64,000 bases of DNA from Streptococcus mitis (GTDB lineage: Bacteria; Bacillota; Bacilli; Lactobacillales; Streptococcaceae), in NCBI RefSeq assembly GCF_002096845.1, contig NZ_NCVK01000018.1, positions 100,049 to 164,048 on the forward strand, read 5' to 3'. Numbering within the stretch: position 1 is the first letter of the stretch; each line of letters starts with the position of its first letter. The notes beneath the pieces are model-generated. The model saw nothing but the letters and a program-made list of their open reading frames with translations. It was not told the DNA's origin and did no database searches. The position numbers and the translations under genes were made by a program. This document shows, piece after piece, positions 30,794 through 40,337 of this stretch.

Positions 30794-31387
30794 CTAATCC
30801 TGCCAGTAGGCTGGTCGTTGTTTTTCATAAGCAGCAATCAAATCTTCATACTGCAAGGTAATACCGATATCATCCAAACCATTTAAGAGCTTGTGTTTCC
30901 ACTCGCTATCGATTTCAAAAGTGAATTCTCCAACTGCTGAGATGATTTTTTGTTGTTCCAAGTCCACAGTTACCTGGTCACTTGGTTTTAGCTGGGCTAG
31001 TTTCTCTCTAACCTCTCTGGGCTGAACAATAGGTAACATGCCATTATTGAGTTCATTATTGTAATGAATATCCCCAAAAGACCCTGCAATCACAACCTTA
31101 AAACCATAGTCTGCTAAGGCCCAAGCTGCGTGTTCCCTCGAAGACCCTGCCCCAAAGTTATCCCCTGAGATGAGAATACTAGCTTTCCGATATTCAGGTC
31201 GGTTAAAGACAAAGTCTGGATCCTCAGTATACTTGTCATCTAGATAACGCCAAGCATACATAAGGTACTTACCAAAGCCTTTTTTATCAATTAACTTGAG
31301 AAACTGCTTGGGTAGGATTTGGTCGGTGTCGATATTATCATTCATAAGAGGAACGGTCGTTCCCGTATAAACTGTAAATTTCTCCAT
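30794..31387 (-). CDS. leuD: 3-isopropylmalate dehydratase small subunit
   Basis: 197 residues. The swivel domain of the aconitase family, with [23 protein letters not shown] and [22 protein letters not shown]. It pairs with LeuC to isomerise 2-isopropylmalate to 3-isopropylmalate. It lies 9 bases after leuC in the leucine operon. Confidence 0.97.
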   Translation of the reverse strand: MEKFTVYTGTTVPLMNDNIDTDQILPKQFLKLIDKKGFGKYLMYAWRYLDDKYTEDPDFVFNRPEYRKASILISGDNFGAGSSREHAAWALADYGFKVVIAGSFGDIHYNNELNNGMLPIVQPREVREKLAQLKPSDQVTVDLEQQKIISAVGEFTFEIDSEWKHKLLNGLDDIGITLQYEDLIAAYEKQRPAYWQD

Positions 31388-31396
31388 ATCCTCTCC

Positions 31397-32779
31397 TTAC
31401 TGGGCTTCTGGCATTTGTCGAACATCTACAAAGCGTCCTGCAATAGCTGCTGCTGCTGCCATGGCTGGACTGCAGAGGTGGGTCTTAGCACCAAAGCCCT
31501 GTCTGTCTTCAAAGTTGCGGTTGCTTGTTGAAGCGCAGTGGACACCATCAGGAACCTTGTCCGGATTCATTCCTAGGCACATAGAACAACCTGGGTCTCT
31601 CCACTCAAAGCCAGCATCTAGAAAGACCTTGTCCAAGCCCAACTTCTCAGCAGCTCGTTTGACAGGACGAGAGCCTGGGACTACGATTGCTGTTAGATTG
31701 GGAGCAATTTTCTTCCCTTTGACAAATCGCGCAGCCAGTTGCAAGTCGCTGAGACGAGCATTGGTACAAGAACCGATAAAGATATAGCCTAGTTCAATAT
31801 CCGCTGGTTTTTGACCAGGCTCCAAACCCATATAATTATAGGCTCTCTCATCATTCATGTCCTTAATTTCTGGGAAGCTACTGTCAAAGTCAACCCCCAT
31901 AGCAGGGTTGGTTCCCCAGGTAACCATAGGAGCAAGGTCTGAGACATCCATCTGGATAACCTTATCGTAAACAGCATTATCATCACTGACAATTGTTTTC
32001 CAATCAGCCACAGCCTCTTCAAAGTCCTCTGGAATACACTCGCGACCCTTGAGATAATCATAGGTGGTTTGGTCCGGATTCATGATTCCCATCTTAGAAC
32101 CAAACTCGATGGACATATTGCAGATGGTCATGCGTTCTTCCATACTCAGTTCATCAATCGCTTGCCCACGATATTCCACAACATAGCCAACACCGCAAGC
32201 AACACCGTACTTGGCAATCAGGGCGAGAATGTAATCCTTAGAATAAACTCCTTTTTGAGGAACACCAGTGAATTCCACCAGCATTTTCTTGGGTTTGACC
32301 TGCCAGAGGGTCTGTGTCGCAAAGACATGTTCGACCTCACTGGTCCCAATTCCAAAAGCGATCGCTCCGAAAGCCCCGTGGGTTGCTGTATGGCTATCCC
32401 CACAGACGATAAATTTCCCTGGTTGGGTTCGTCCTGTCTCTGGACCCACCATGTGAACGATCCCCTGTTTTTCAGAACCGTGGGCCGCATGTTCAATCCC
32501 AAACTCCTCAACATTTTCAGCCAGCTTATCAATTTGCGCCTTGGAAATTACATCTCGAATATCGTAGATATTGACTGTCGGGACATTGTGGTCAAAGGTT
32601 CCAAATGTCAAGTCTGGTCGTCTCAATCTGCGACCTGCATCTCGTAGTCCTTGAAATGCTTGAGGGCTGGTCACTTCATGAATATAGTGCTGGTCCACAT
32701 ACATGAGTTGGGGCTGCCCCTCTTCTCCTGCGATGACATGACGGTCCCATAATTTATCAAAAATTGATTTTCCTGCCAT
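31397..32779 (-). CDS. leuC: 3-isopropylmalate dehydratase large subunit
   Basis: 460 residues. An aconitase-type enzyme with a 4Fe-4S cluster held by cysteines in [13 protein letters not shown] and in [13 protein letters not shown]. Other signatures are [27 protein letters not shown] and EWRDPGCS. It forms the dehydratase with LeuD. It starts 3 bases after the small DUF1294 gene, inside the leu operon. Confidence 0.97.
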   Translation of the reverse strand: MAGKSIFDKLWDRHVIAGEEGQPQLMYVDQHYIHEVTSPQAFQGLRDAGRRLRRPDLTFGTFDHNVPTVNIYDIRDVISKAQIDKLAENVEEFGIEHAAHGSEKQGIVHMVGPETGRTQPGKFIVCGDSHTATHGAFGAIAFGIGTSEVEHVFATQTLWQVKPKKMLVEFTGVPQKGVYSKDYILALIAKYGVACGVGYVVEYRGQAIDELSMEERMTICNMSIEFGSKMGIMNPDQTTYDYLKGRECIPEDFEEAVADWKTIVSDDNAVYDKVIQMDVSDLAPMVTWGTNPAMGVDFDSSFPEIKDMNDERAYNYMGLEPGQKPADIELGYIFIGSCTNARLSDLQLAARFVKGKKIAPNLTAIVVPGSRPVKRAAEKLGLDKVFLDAGFEWRDPGCSMCLGMNPDKVPDGVHCASTSNRNFEDRQGFGAKTHLCSPAMAAAAAIAGRFVDVRQMPEAQ

Positions 32780-32782
32780 CCA

Positions 32783-33052
32783 TTACCTCCAAATAATATA
32801 TAAGGCTACTAGTGTGGTCACCATCCCAAGAAACCAAACTGTTTTAAAATACCATTTTCGAGTCTTGTGGTGAAAGATGATTCCTGCTAACCAGGCCCCA
32901 AAACCACCACAAGTAAAGGCTAAAATAAATAAGATTTTCTCAGGGATGCGCCAAACTCTTCTCCTTGCCTTGGATTTGTCAATACCATAAATCAAGAAAA
33001 CCATGACATTCCAAATCAAAAGGACTAGAGTAATTTTTTCGTCTAACTTCAT
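32783..33052 (-). CDS. Small DUF1294 membrane protein inside the leu operon
   Basis: 89 residues. An N-terminal membrane segment (ITLVLLIWNVMVFLIYGID), the conserved KSKARRRVWRIPEKILF stretch, then GGFGAWLAGIIFHHKTRKWYF and a last membrane segment match DUF1294. The function is unknown. It overlaps leuB by four bases and is followed by leuC after 3 bases, so it is translated as part of the leucine operon. Confidence 0.85.
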   Translation of the reverse strand: MKLDEKITLVLLIWNVMVFLIYGIDKSKARRRVWRIPEKILFILAFTCGGFGAWLAGIIFHHKTRKWYFKTVWFLGMVTTLVALYIIWR

Positions 33053-34086
33053 AACCTTGCGATAATAGCTTCCGTCATTTCCTTAGTCGAAGCTTGTCCT
33101 CCTATATCTCTCGTTAAAATTCCAGATGCCAAACTTGCCTCAACAGCATGCTCGATACGCTCTGCATCCTCATAACGTCCAAAACTGTCTCTCAACATCA
33201 TGGCCACTGATAAAATCATGGAAATAGGATTGGCAATTCCTTGACCAGCAATATCAGGTGCTGAACCGTGAATAGGTTCATAGAGACTTGGTCCATTTTC
33301 AGAATGACTGGCTGATGGCATAACTCCAAGTGTGCCAGATAGAACGCTTGATTCATCCGAGAGAATATCTCCGAAAAGATTTTCTGTCACGATGACATCA
33401 AACTTAGCAGGATTAGTAATCATGAGCATGGCAGCTGAGTCCACCAACTGGTGTTCCAAGGTCACATCTGGGAAATCCTGTGCGACCTCCTCAGCTACTT
33501 TCCGCCAGAGTTTTGAGGTCGCTAGAACATTTTGCTTATCAATACTAGTAACGATTTTTCTCCGACTTCTTGCGATTTCAAAGGCTTTGCGAATAATCCG
33601 CTCCACTTCCTCGTAGCTATAGTCGTTGATATCACGCGCTTTGCTCTCTTCAAGGATATGATCTCCAAAGTAAATCCCGCCTGTCAACTCACGCACCACG
33701 ACAAAGTCTACACCAGCAATTCGTTCCGGTTTGAGTGGTGACAAATGCTTGAGACTGTCAAAGATTTTTACAGGGCGAATATTAGCGTAAAGATTGAGTT
33801 CCTTACGGAGAGATAGCAAGCCTTGTTCAGGCCGAACCGCTGCTCCATCATACTGAGGACTACCGATGGCCGCTAGGAGAATGGCATCTGCTTCTCTACA
33901 TGCCTTGAGGGTTTCATCAGGTAAGGGATGCCCTGCTGCATCAATACCTGCACCTCCGAAGGGTCGTCTGTCAACCTCATAGTCAAAATCTGTTTTTTCA
34001 GCTAGAGCCTCCAGAACTTCTAAACCAGCCTCCATGATTTCTGGGCCAATTCCGTCCCCTGCTAGAGCTACTATTTTCTTTGTCAT
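33049..34086 (-). CDS. leuB: 3-isopropylmalate dehydrogenase
   Basis: 345 residues. It oxidatively decarboxylates 3-isopropylmalate with NAD+. Signatures include GDGIGPEIMEAGLEVLEAL, VVRELTGGIYFGD, DKQNVLATSKLWRKVAEEVA and the metal-binding VTENLFGDILSDESSVLSGTLG. It lies 11 bases after leuA and overlaps the DUF1294 gene by four. Confidence 0.97.
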   Translation of the reverse strand: MTKKIVALAGDGIGPEIMEAGLEVLEALAEKTDFDYEVDRRPFGGAGIDAAGHPLPDETLKACREADAILLAAIGSPQYDGAAVRPEQGLLSLRKELNLYANIRPVKIFDSLKHLSPLKPERIAGVDFVVVRELTGGIYFGDHILEESKARDINDYSYEEVERIIRKAFEIARSRRKIVTSIDKQNVLATSKLWRKVAEEVAQDFPDVTLEHQLVDSAAMLMITNPAKFDVIVTENLFGDILSDESSVLSGTLGVMPSASHSENGPSLYEPIHGSAPDIAGQGIANPISMILSVAMMLRDSFGRYEDAERIEHAVEASLASGILTRDIGGQASTKEMTEAIIARL

Positions 34087-34097
34087 AGCCTTCTCCT

Positions 34098-35660
34098 TTA
34101 CACACTAGGCATATCGCGGTAGGAAACGCTACGTCCCATCTCACCAGCATTCTCTTTTTGAATAAAGGTATTAGCATTGATGTAGGCAATAGCCGAAGCC
34201 TTCAACACATCGAAATCAAGACCTGCTGCGTTAAAGATGGTTTCTGTATCTCTGTTTTCAACAGTGACCAAGACCCGAGCCTGGGCATCAATTCCATCTG
34301 TCACAGCATCAATGGTATAGGACACCAAGCGGACAGATTGGTTAAAGAACTTGTCGATAGCGTTAAAGATTGCTTCAACAGAACCTTGCCCTATCGCATT
34401 AAATTCGACCTTCTCACCATCCATATTAGCCAGACTAACAAGCGCTTCAATGTCATTATCTGCATGAGTTTGCAGTTGTAAATCATCAAAATGGAAGCCT
34501 TCTGGATTTTCAACCATGGTTCCAGCTACCAGCGCACGAATATCTGCATCTGTGATTTCTTGTTTCTTATCGGCCAGTGCCTTGAACTTAGCGAAGAGTG
34601 GTTTGATGTCCTCTTCTGTAAAGTCTAGGGCCAATTCTCTTAGTTTTTCAACAAAGGCATGGCGACCAGACAATTTTCCAAGTGGAAGACTATTACTCTT
34701 AACACCGACTAATTCAGGGGTGATGATTTCATAGGTAAGAGGATTTTTAAGGACTCCGTCTTGGTGAATACCAGATTCGTGAGAAAAGGCATTGCCACCG
34801 ACCACAGCCTTGTTTTTAGGAACTGGAATACCAGAGAAGCGAGAAACCATTTCTGACGTATTCATTGTTTCATTCAAAACAATATCACTAGTTACTTGGA
34901 AGAAATCCTCACGAATCTTCAAAGCAACAGCTACTTCCTCAAGAGCAACATTACCTGCGCGTTCACCGATACCATTAATAGTTCCCTGGACACGTCCAGC
35001 ACCGTGTTTAATTGCTGTCAAAGTATTTGCAGTTGCCATACCGAGATCATCGTGACAGTGGACACCAAAGACAACTTTATGATCTGATTTAACATTTTCA
35101 GTCAAGTGATCAAAGATGCGTGCAAACTCTTCTGGAGTCGTAAAGCCAACTGTGTCAGGGATATTTATATAAGATGCACCCGCATCGACCGCTGTTTGAA
35201 CAACTTGCAGGAGGAAATCCAACTCTGTTCTAGTCGCATCTTCTGGAGAGAATTCAACCACTTCGAACTTAGAACGTGCATAAGAAACATGCTCCTTAAT
35301 AGCTTCTAAAATCTCTTCCTTGCTCTTATTGAGCTTGTACTTGCGGTGAATCGGACTGGTAGCGATAAAGACATGAATCTGTGGATACTTGGCATCCTTA
35401 AGTGCCTCATAACAAGCATCAATATCAGATTTTACAGAACGAGCTAATCCTGTCACTGCTGTTTTTTTCATAGCTTTAGCAATTTCTTGAACGGCTATAA
35501 ATGAATCTGGACTAGCAGCCGGAAAACCAGCTTCAATTACAGAAATTCCCCATTTCTCCAGCTGTCTTGCAATGGAAACTTTTTCCTTTATTGAGAAGTT
35601 AACACCAGGTGTTTGTTCTCCATCCCGAAGACTTGTATCAAAAAATTCAACTTTACGCAT
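34098..35660 (-). CDS. leuA: 2-isopropylmalate synthase
   Basis: 520 residues. It condenses acetyl-CoA with 2-oxoisovalerate, the committed step of leucine synthesis. The TIM barrel shows FDTSLRDGEQTPGVNF near the start and VHCHDDLGMATANTLTAI with the metal-binding histidines. The C-terminal LeuA regulatory domain (from about residue 390) binds leucine for feedback inhibition. It is the first structural gene of the operon, behind the attenuator. Confidence 0.97.
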   Translation of the reverse strand: MRKVEFFDTSLRDGEQTPGVNFSIKEKVSIARQLEKWGISVIEAGFPAASPDSFIAVQEIAKAMKKTAVTGLARSVKSDIDACYEALKDAKYPQIHVFIATSPIHRKYKLNKSKEEILEAIKEHVSYARSKFEVVEFSPEDATRTELDFLLQVVQTAVDAGASYINIPDTVGFTTPEEFARIFDHLTENVKSDHKVVFGVHCHDDLGMATANTLTAIKHGAGRVQGTINGIGERAGNVALEEVAVALKIREDFFQVTSDIVLNETMNTSEMVSRFSGIPVPKNKAVVGGNAFSHESGIHQDGVLKNPLTYEIITPELVGVKSNSLPLGKLSGRHAFVEKLRELALDFTEEDIKPLFAKFKALADKKQEITDADIRALVAGTMVENPEGFHFDDLQLQTHADNDIEALVSLANMDGEKVEFNAIGQGSVEAIFNAIDKFFNQSVRLVSYTIDAVTDGIDAQARVLVTVENRDTETIFNAAGLDFDVLKASAIAYINANTFIQKENAGEMGRSVSYRDMPSV

Positions 35661-35690
35661 AAAATTTCCCCTTTTCCAAATATGGTTTTA

Positions 35691-35743
35691 AAAAAACATC
35701 TCGCTTAGAAGTCCAAGCGAGATGCTGATTCACTCCCGCTTGG
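35691..35743 (-). promoter_or_regulatory. leu operon attenuator: terminator and competing antiterminator
   Basis: On the minus strand the terminator pairs CATCTCGCTT with AAGCGAGATG, a perfect 10-bp stem with 8-base loop, followed by seven T (35691-35724). The antiterminator pairs CCAAGCGGGA (35734-35743) with TCTCGCTTGG (35713-35722), ten pairs with one G-T, and would consume the ascending arm of the terminator. A further hairpin over the end of the leader peptide gene (CTAGTGC/GCATTAG, 35760-35779) looks like a pause or 1:2 structure. This stretch occupies most of the 313-base gap between leuA and the next gene. Confidence 0.88.
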
Positions 35744-35772
35744 TAAGCCAAACAGGACTAATGCTTTTTGCA

Positions 35773-35826
35773 CTAGCCCGAGTACCTCAACAACAAAGCA
35801 AATTGATTAAACTTAGCTGTTTTCAT
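35773..35826 (-). CDS. leuL: leu leader peptide MKTAKFNQFALLLRYSG
   Basis: A 17-codon gene with three consecutive leucine codons at positions 11-13 (TTG TTG TTG), using a codon served by a limited tRNA. A GAAGGAG ribosome site precedes the ATG. It lies between a strong promoter and the terminator/antiterminator pair. Stalling at the leucine run when charged tRNA-Leu is scarce should favour the antiterminator and let RNA polymerase reach leuA. This is seen in sequence; the regulation is inferred from classical attenuation. Confidence 0.85.
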   Translation of the reverse strand: MKTAKFNQFALLLRYSG

Positions 35827-35862
35827 GTTTGACTTTCTCCTTCGTTTGATATCTTGTTTAGT

Positions 35863-35891
35863 ATTTTAGCATAGGCAAAAGCACTTGTCAA
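35863..35891 (-). promoter_or_regulatory. leu operon promoter
   Basis: On the minus strand, TTGACA (35886-35891) and TAAAAT (35863-35868) are 17 bases apart, just upstream of the leader peptide gene. Confidence 0.9.
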
Positions 35892-35973
35892 GAAAAAATC
35901 CAATATTTTCTGAAAATTTCTTCAGTAAAGAATATTTAGCTAATTGAAAGCTCTTGAAAGTCTTTGAAATGTT

Positions 35974-36630
35974 TCATTTTTTAGAGGTTAAGTTCCAACT
36001 TTTTTCTATCAATTCCAGTACCTCTTCATCCTGCAAGGTATCATCAAAAGCCACACTAATCCAGTAGCGCTTGTTCATGTGAAAGGCTGGATAAATGCCC
36101 TTTTTTAAAAGCAAGTCAGCTACTTGATCGTGTTTGAGGTTAACTGCTTCCACTTGTCCTTCTCTGCCCTTTTCCAGCTTATCCCAAGAGATTCTCATCA
36201 AAACAGCATACCACTTTTGATTGCCTTCATGTCTTAACACTGCCGTATCAGGCGATTTTTCCCACAGAAACTCCAACTGATTCCCATACTTTTCCTGAAC
36301 TTGAGTCATGATTCGTTTAGTCTGAGGGAAGATGAAATCCTGAACATCAAAACAAGTCTTCCGTATCTGGTAAAGAATCTCCAAACAAGCCTCACGGACA
36401 CTTCCTACAAAACTTCCCCTCATGCTTTCCATATGGACTTGAGGATAGAGATCGCCCGTTTCCTGGTCAAAGACCTGAAAACTCACATTATCAGTAGTGA
36501 TAGAGACTGTCATGATAAAGTCACCCTGCAAAATCATGCAGCTATAAGTCCAAACTCCACCATTTTCTATAAAACCAAAAGGACGAGCCTTTTCTTGATT
36601 AAACTGATAGGATTTAAAAATTTCAAACAT
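35974..36630 (-). CDS. MmcQ/YjbR family protein
   Basis: 218 residues. It begins MFEIFKSYQFNQEKARPFGF, followed by VSFQVFDQETGDLYP and a C-terminal MmcQ/YjbR-like fold with MRISWDKLEKG and KHDQVADLLLKKGIYPAFHMNKRYWISVAFDD. The family is a CyaY-like fold with proposed DNA binding and no settled function. There is no Shine-Dalgarno before ATG 36630; instead a perfect hairpin ends seven bases upstream, probably the terminator of cutC. Confidence 0.8.
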   Translation of the reverse strand: MFEIFKSYQFNQEKARPFGFIENGGVWTYSCMILQGDFIMTVSITTDNVSFQVFDQETGDLYPQVHMESMRGSFVGSVREACLEILYQIRKTCFDVQDFIFPQTKRIMTQVQEKYGNQLEFLWEKSPDTAVLRHEGNQKWYAVLMRISWDKLEKGREGQVEAVNLKHDQVADLLLKKGIYPAFHMNKRYWISVAFDDTLQDEEVLELIEKSWNLTSKK

Positions 36631-36637
36631 AAGTGAA

Positions 36638-36661
36638 AACTGCTACCCAAAGCTAGCAGTT
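36638..36661 (-). terminator. Hairpin between cutC and the yjbR-like gene
   Basis: A perfect 8-bp stem AACTGCTA/TAGCAGTT with 8-base loop, followed on the minus strand by TT then C. It may terminate cutC transcription. It ends seven bases before the next start codon, so it could also affect translation of that gene. Confidence 0.6.
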
Positions 36662-36673
36662 CCTTTCTATTTT

Positions 36674-37306
36674 TTAAAAGACAACCTTGGTTCCATGCAA
36701 TTGTGTCACACCTAGCTGGTCGATAAAGGTTTGACGATTGTCCAAGTCAATCCCCCCACCTGGTAGAATTTCAATTTTACCTTTAGCATATTCTAAAATT
36801 CTATGATAGTGAGCAAAACGTTTCTCTAATGAGTCACTAGACACACCAGCACGAGTCAGGATACGAGTGACACCGGCTTGGCTGAGCCAGTCAATAGCTT
36901 CTAACTGGTCTTCTTCGCTCAATTCATCAAAGGCCATATGAAAGACAATTTCCATTCCTTTTGACACAGCTATCAACTTTTCAATATTAGGCTTATCCAA
37001 CTTCTTATCAGCAGTTAAAGCACCAAATACAACTCCTTGACTTCCAGCCTGAGCAGTCAATCGAATGTCTTCTAGCATAATTGCAATTTCTAGGTCATTA
37101 TAGACAAAGTCACCACCACGTGGACGAATCATAGTCATGATGGTCGTATCGTAGTTAGCTGCCAGTTCAACTGCTGCCTTGGTCACTCCATAGCTGGGAG
37201 TTGTCCCACCAACTGCTAGATTATCACAGAGTTCGATTCGACGAGCCCCAGCCTGCATCGCTTTTTCAAGCAAGGTCACATTTTCAGCACAAAATTCGTA
37301 AATCAT
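36674..37306 (-). CDS. cutC: Copper homeostasis protein CutC family
   Basis: 210 residues forming a TIM barrel, with the conserved start EFCAENVTLLEKAMQAGARRIELCDNLAVGGTTPSYGV and RPRGGDFVYNDLEIAIMLEDI. The C-terminal GGGIDLDN loop is also typical. CutC was linked to copper tolerance in E. coli, though its true reaction is uncertain. Here no copper transporter is nearby. Confidence 0.92.
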   Translation of the reverse strand: MIYEFCAENVTLLEKAMQAGARRIELCDNLAVGGTTPSYGVTKAAVELAANYDTTIMTMIRPRGGDFVYNDLEIAIMLEDIRLTAQAGSQGVVFGALTADKKLDKPNIEKLIAVSKGMEIVFHMAFDELSEEDQLEAIDWLSQAGVTRILTRAGVSSDSLEKRFAHYHRILEYAKGKIEILPGGGIDLDNRQTFIDQLGVTQLHGTKVVF

Positions 37307-37399
37307 TTGATTCTCCTTGAGTATTACTTTGAATTTATTATATCATATTGTTGTGAATATGCTTTCATTTTTATCAAGGGAAATAGTTACAAATTTTAC

Positions 37400-37759
37400 T
37401 TATTCTTTGTCTGGAATGACCTTGAAGAGATAATAAGTGATAAAGATGGTCAAGGCTCCCAGACCGATTTTGACTGGTAAGAGAGGGGCAAAGTAAATAG
37501 AAATTCCCATCAAGATGTAGATAGATAAGATGATTTTTTTCTTTCGTTCACGCGCAATAGACTTAGTCTCGCGAAAATCAGCTACATATGCTTGATAGAG
37601 CTTGGTATGATAAAGCCAATCTTCGAAGCGCTTGGAACTTCTTGAGAAACAAGCAATAGACAACAAAAGAAAAGGCGTTGTAGGCAGCAAGGGCAAAACA
37701 ACCCCAATAATAGCCAAGGCCAGTGATAAAAAACCAATAATTAGATAAACAATACGCAT
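37400..37759 (-). CDS. YbaN family (DUF454) inner membrane protein
   Basis: 119 residues. Two hydrophobic regions, IVYLIIGFLSLALAIIGVVLPLLPTTPFLLLSIACF and YILMGISIYFAPLLPVKIGLGALTIFITYYLF, surround a charged middle with SSKRFEDWLYHTKLYQAYVADF. This pattern is DUF454/YbaN. The function is unknown. A BOX repeat lies directly upstream and may carry its promoter region. Confidence 0.88.
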   Translation of the reverse strand: MRIVYLIIGFLSLALAIIGVVLPLLPTTPFLLLSIACFSRSSKRFEDWLYHTKLYQAYVADFRETKSIARERKKKIILSIYILMGISIYFAPLLPVKIGLGALTIFITYYLFKVIPDKE

Positions 37760-37773
37760 AACTTCTCCTAGTT

Positions 37774-37926
37774 AATACTCTTCGAAAATCTCTTCAAACC
37801 GCGTCAACGTCGCCTTACCGTAGATATGGTTCCTGACTTCGTCAGTCTTATCTGCAACCTCAAAGCAGTGCTTTGAGCAACCTGCGGCTAGTTTCCTAGT
37901 TTGCTCTTTGATTTTCATTGAGTATA
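37774..37926 (+). repeat. BOX element, full-length A-B-C form
   Basis: 153 bp, matching the summed length of boxA, boxB and boxC. Its boxA segment matches the complement of the standard BOXA1R priming site at 20 of 22 positions (as I remember the primer). The ends ATACTCTTCGAAAATC and GATTTTCATTGAGTAT are inverted relative to each other. It lies between the ybaN-like gene and the topA terminator. Confidence 0.88.
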
Positions 37927-37981
37927 AAATAATCTTCTTCTAGTTTCGCATACAATGATGAATTTTGTCAAGCTCCAACCC

Positions 37982-38011
37982 AAAAGAGCCTGAAATTCAC
38001 TTTCAGGACTC
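37982..38011 (-). terminator. Terminator of topA
   Basis: On the minus strand GAG-T-CCTGAAA pairs with TTTCAGG-CTC (10 pairs, one bulged T), followed by TTTT. It begins a few bases after the topA stop. Confidence 0.8.
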
Positions 38012-38016
38012 TCCTC

Positions 38017-40104
38017 TTATTTAATCTTTTCTTCTTCGTAGTCGCCTTTACTACAAATAACCTGCTTGCCACCACCACGGACCTTTTTCTCCATGAGGAA
38101 GTTGCCACATTTTGGACAGTCGCGACCAACAGGCTTGTCCCAAGAGGTAAATTCACATTCTGGATAGCGATTGCAACCATAGAAAAGACGATTGCGTTTG
38201 GTTTTACGCTCAATGATTTGTCCCTGATGACAACTTGGACACTCAACTCCGATTTCCTTAACGATTGCTTGGGTATGGCGGCAATCTGGGAAATTGCTAC
38301 AAGCGTAAAACTTACCAAAACGACCAAGTTTAATAACCATTGGACTGCCACACACTTCACAATCAAATCCAGCTGGTTCATCCTTGATCTGGATTTTTTC
38401 CATTTCTTCTTCAGCCTTGGCAACCTCTTTAGAGAATGGTTTGTAAAAGGCGTCTATAACACGTTGCCACTGCTCTTTTCCGACTTCGACATCATCCAGT
38501 TTGCCTTCCATTTCAGCTGTAAAGGTCACGTTTACGATATCTGGGAAATATTCAACGATGAGCTTGTTAACAATTTCTCCCAACTCTGTTGGTTCAAAAC
38601 GTTTGGCTGCAAGGCGAACATAATAACGTTTCTGAATGGTTTCAATGGTTGGCGCGTAGGTTGACGGACGTCCAACCCCATTTTCCTCCAAGGTCTTGAT
38701 CAGGGTCGCTTCAGAATAACGAGCAGGCGGTTGAGTGAAATGTTGCTCTGGTTTACTATTCACCTGCTTAACCACATCTCCAACAGCCATATCTGGTAAC
38801 ATCTTATTCTTGTCAGAATCATTATAAATGGCAAGATAACCATCAAACTTAACCTGACTACCATTGGCAGCAAATTGAACCCCATTTTGAGACAATTTAA
38901 CAGCCATGGTATCAAAGACAGCAGCTGTCATCTGGCTAGCCACAAAACGATTCCAGATAAGAGTATAAAGCTTGAGCTGATCCTTGTCCAGATATTTAGC
39001 AATACTTTCCGGTGTATTAAAAACGCTAGACGGACGAATAGCCTCATGGGCATCCTGAGCACCTGATGCATTTTTTACCTTGCTACCATGCTTAGAATAC
39101 TTGCTACCAAAACGGTCCGTAATGAAACTTGCTGCTTCGTTCTGCGCTACTGGACTGATACGAGTCGAATCGGTACGCATATAAGTAATCAAACCTTGAA
39201 CACCAGAACCGATATTAATTCCTTCATAGAGCTGTTGGGCAACCATCATAGTCTTTCGAGTACGGAAATTAATTTTATTGGCAGCATCCATCTGCATAGA
39301 TGAAGTGGTATAGGGTAATGGAGCATTGCGTTTGCGCTCTTTCTTATCTACCTGATCTACTGAAAAGTCTTTACTAGTCAGACGAGACAAAACTTCCTTG
39401 ACCTCGTCATTACTAGTCAGTTTCAACTTTTTGCCATCTACTCCATAGAAGGATGCCTGAAATTGCTTGGTTCCCTTTTTAAAGACAGCATCAATGGTCC
39501 AGTATTCCTCTGGCTGAAAGGCATTGATTTCATTTTCACGGTCAATGATGAGTTTAAGGGCAATGGACTGTACGCGACCTGCTGACAAGCCCTTCTTGAC
39601 CTTCTTCCACAAAATAGGCGAAATCGAATAGCCTACCAAGCGGTCCAAGACACGACGAGCCTGTTGGGCATCAACCAAGTCCATATCAATCTTGCGAGGT
39701 TCTTTGAAAGCATTTTTGACCGCATCCTTGGTGATTTCATTAAAGACAACACGGTTGGCATCATTTTCATCCAAGTTGAGAATATGGGCCAAATGCCAAG
39801 AAATCGCTTCTCCTTCACGGTCCGGGTCACTCGCCAGAAAGACTTTATTAGCTTTTTTGGCTTCTTTTTTCAAGTCATTGATGAGAGGACCTTTTCCTCG
39901 GATATTGATATATTGCGGTTCATAATTATTTTCAATATCGACTGACATACTGGATTTCTTCAAATCTCGAATATGCCCAACACTGGCTAAAACCTTGTAG
40001 TTTCTGCCGAGATATTTTTCAATCGTCTTGGCCTTAGCAGGCGACTCCACGATTACTAGATTTTTTTTAACTGTTAATTTTTTCTTTTTTGTTGCCGTAG
40101 CCAC
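38017..40104 (-). CDS. topA: DNA topoisomerase I
   Basis: 695 residues from GTG at 40104; an ATG 18 bases upstream would place the AAAGGTG ribosome site inside the gene, so GTG is preferred. The Toprim domain shows [16 protein letters not shown] and [16 protein letters not shown]. The active-site tyrosine is in [14 protein letters not shown]. Three C-terminal zinc ribbons follow (CEVCGSP...CSNFPDC, CPSCHQG...CNRYPEC, CPKCGN...CSK), the last apparently with only three cysteines. It relaxes negative supercoils. Confidence 0.97.
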   Translation of the reverse strand: MATATKKKKLTVKKNLVIVESPAKAKTIEKYLGRNYKVLASVGHIRDLKKSSMSVDIENNYEPQYINIRGKGPLINDLKKEAKKANKVFLASDPDREGEAISWHLAHILNLDENDANRVVFNEITKDAVKNAFKEPRKIDMDLVDAQQARRVLDRLVGYSISPILWKKVKKGLSAGRVQSIALKLIIDRENEINAFQPEEYWTIDAVFKKGTKQFQASFYGVDGKKLKLTSNDEVKEVLSRLTSKDFSVDQVDKKERKRNAPLPYTTSSMQMDAANKINFRTRKTMMVAQQLYEGINIGSGVQGLITYMRTDSTRISPVAQNEAASFITDRFGSKYSKHGSKVKNASGAQDAHEAIRPSSVFNTPESIAKYLDKDQLKLYTLIWNRFVASQMTAAVFDTMAVKLSQNGVQFAANGSQVKFDGYLAIYNDSDKNKMLPDMAVGDVVKQVNSKPEQHFTQPPARYSEATLIKTLEENGVGRPSTYAPTIETIQKRYYVRLAAKRFEPTELGEIVNKLIVEYFPDIVNVTFTAEMEGKLDDVEVGKEQWQRVIDAFYKPFSKEVAKAEEEMEKIQIKDEPAGFDCEVCGSPMVIKLGRFGKFYACSNFPDCRHTQAIVKEIGVECPSCHQGQIIERKTKRNRLFYGCNRYPECEFTSWDKPVGRDCPKCGNFLMEKKVRGGGKQVICSKGDYEEEKIK

Positions 40105-40223
40105 AGTATCACACCTTTTCAAAGTAATAAACTTTATAAAGTGTAAACCATTTTTTGAACCCTGTCAAGACTTAGCTCCAATATATAGAAGAAAAGTTTG
40201 TCTAGTAAGCGGACTTTCTTCTT

Positions 40224-40337
40224 ATACTCAATGAAAATCAAAGAGCAAACTAGGAAGCTAGCCGCAGGTTGCTCAAAACACTGTTTTGAGGTTGCAGATG
40301 GAAGCTGACGTGGTTTGAAGAGATTTTCGAAGAGTAT
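40224..40337 (-). repeat. BOX-type repeat, short form
   Basis: 114 bp, reading boxA to boxC on the minus strand (plus strand begins ATACTCAATGAAAATCAAAG). It lacks about 39 bases of boxA found in the long copies. Its end abuts the dprA stop codon at 40337, so the repeat forms the 3' flank of dprA. Confidence 0.85.

Noticed and set aside
32069..32647. 192-codon plus-strand open frame opposite leuC
   Set aside because: Antisense shadow of leuC with no motif or ribosome site.
37774..37926. Repeat considered as a RUP element
   Set aside because: The internal segment matches the BOXA1R priming site and the length equals boxA+boxB+boxC, so BOX fits better than RUP.
37968..38423. 151-codon minus-strand open frame overlapping topA
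   Set aside because: Same strand, other frame, inside the topA zinc-ribbon region whose protein is clearly conserved; runs across the topA terminator.
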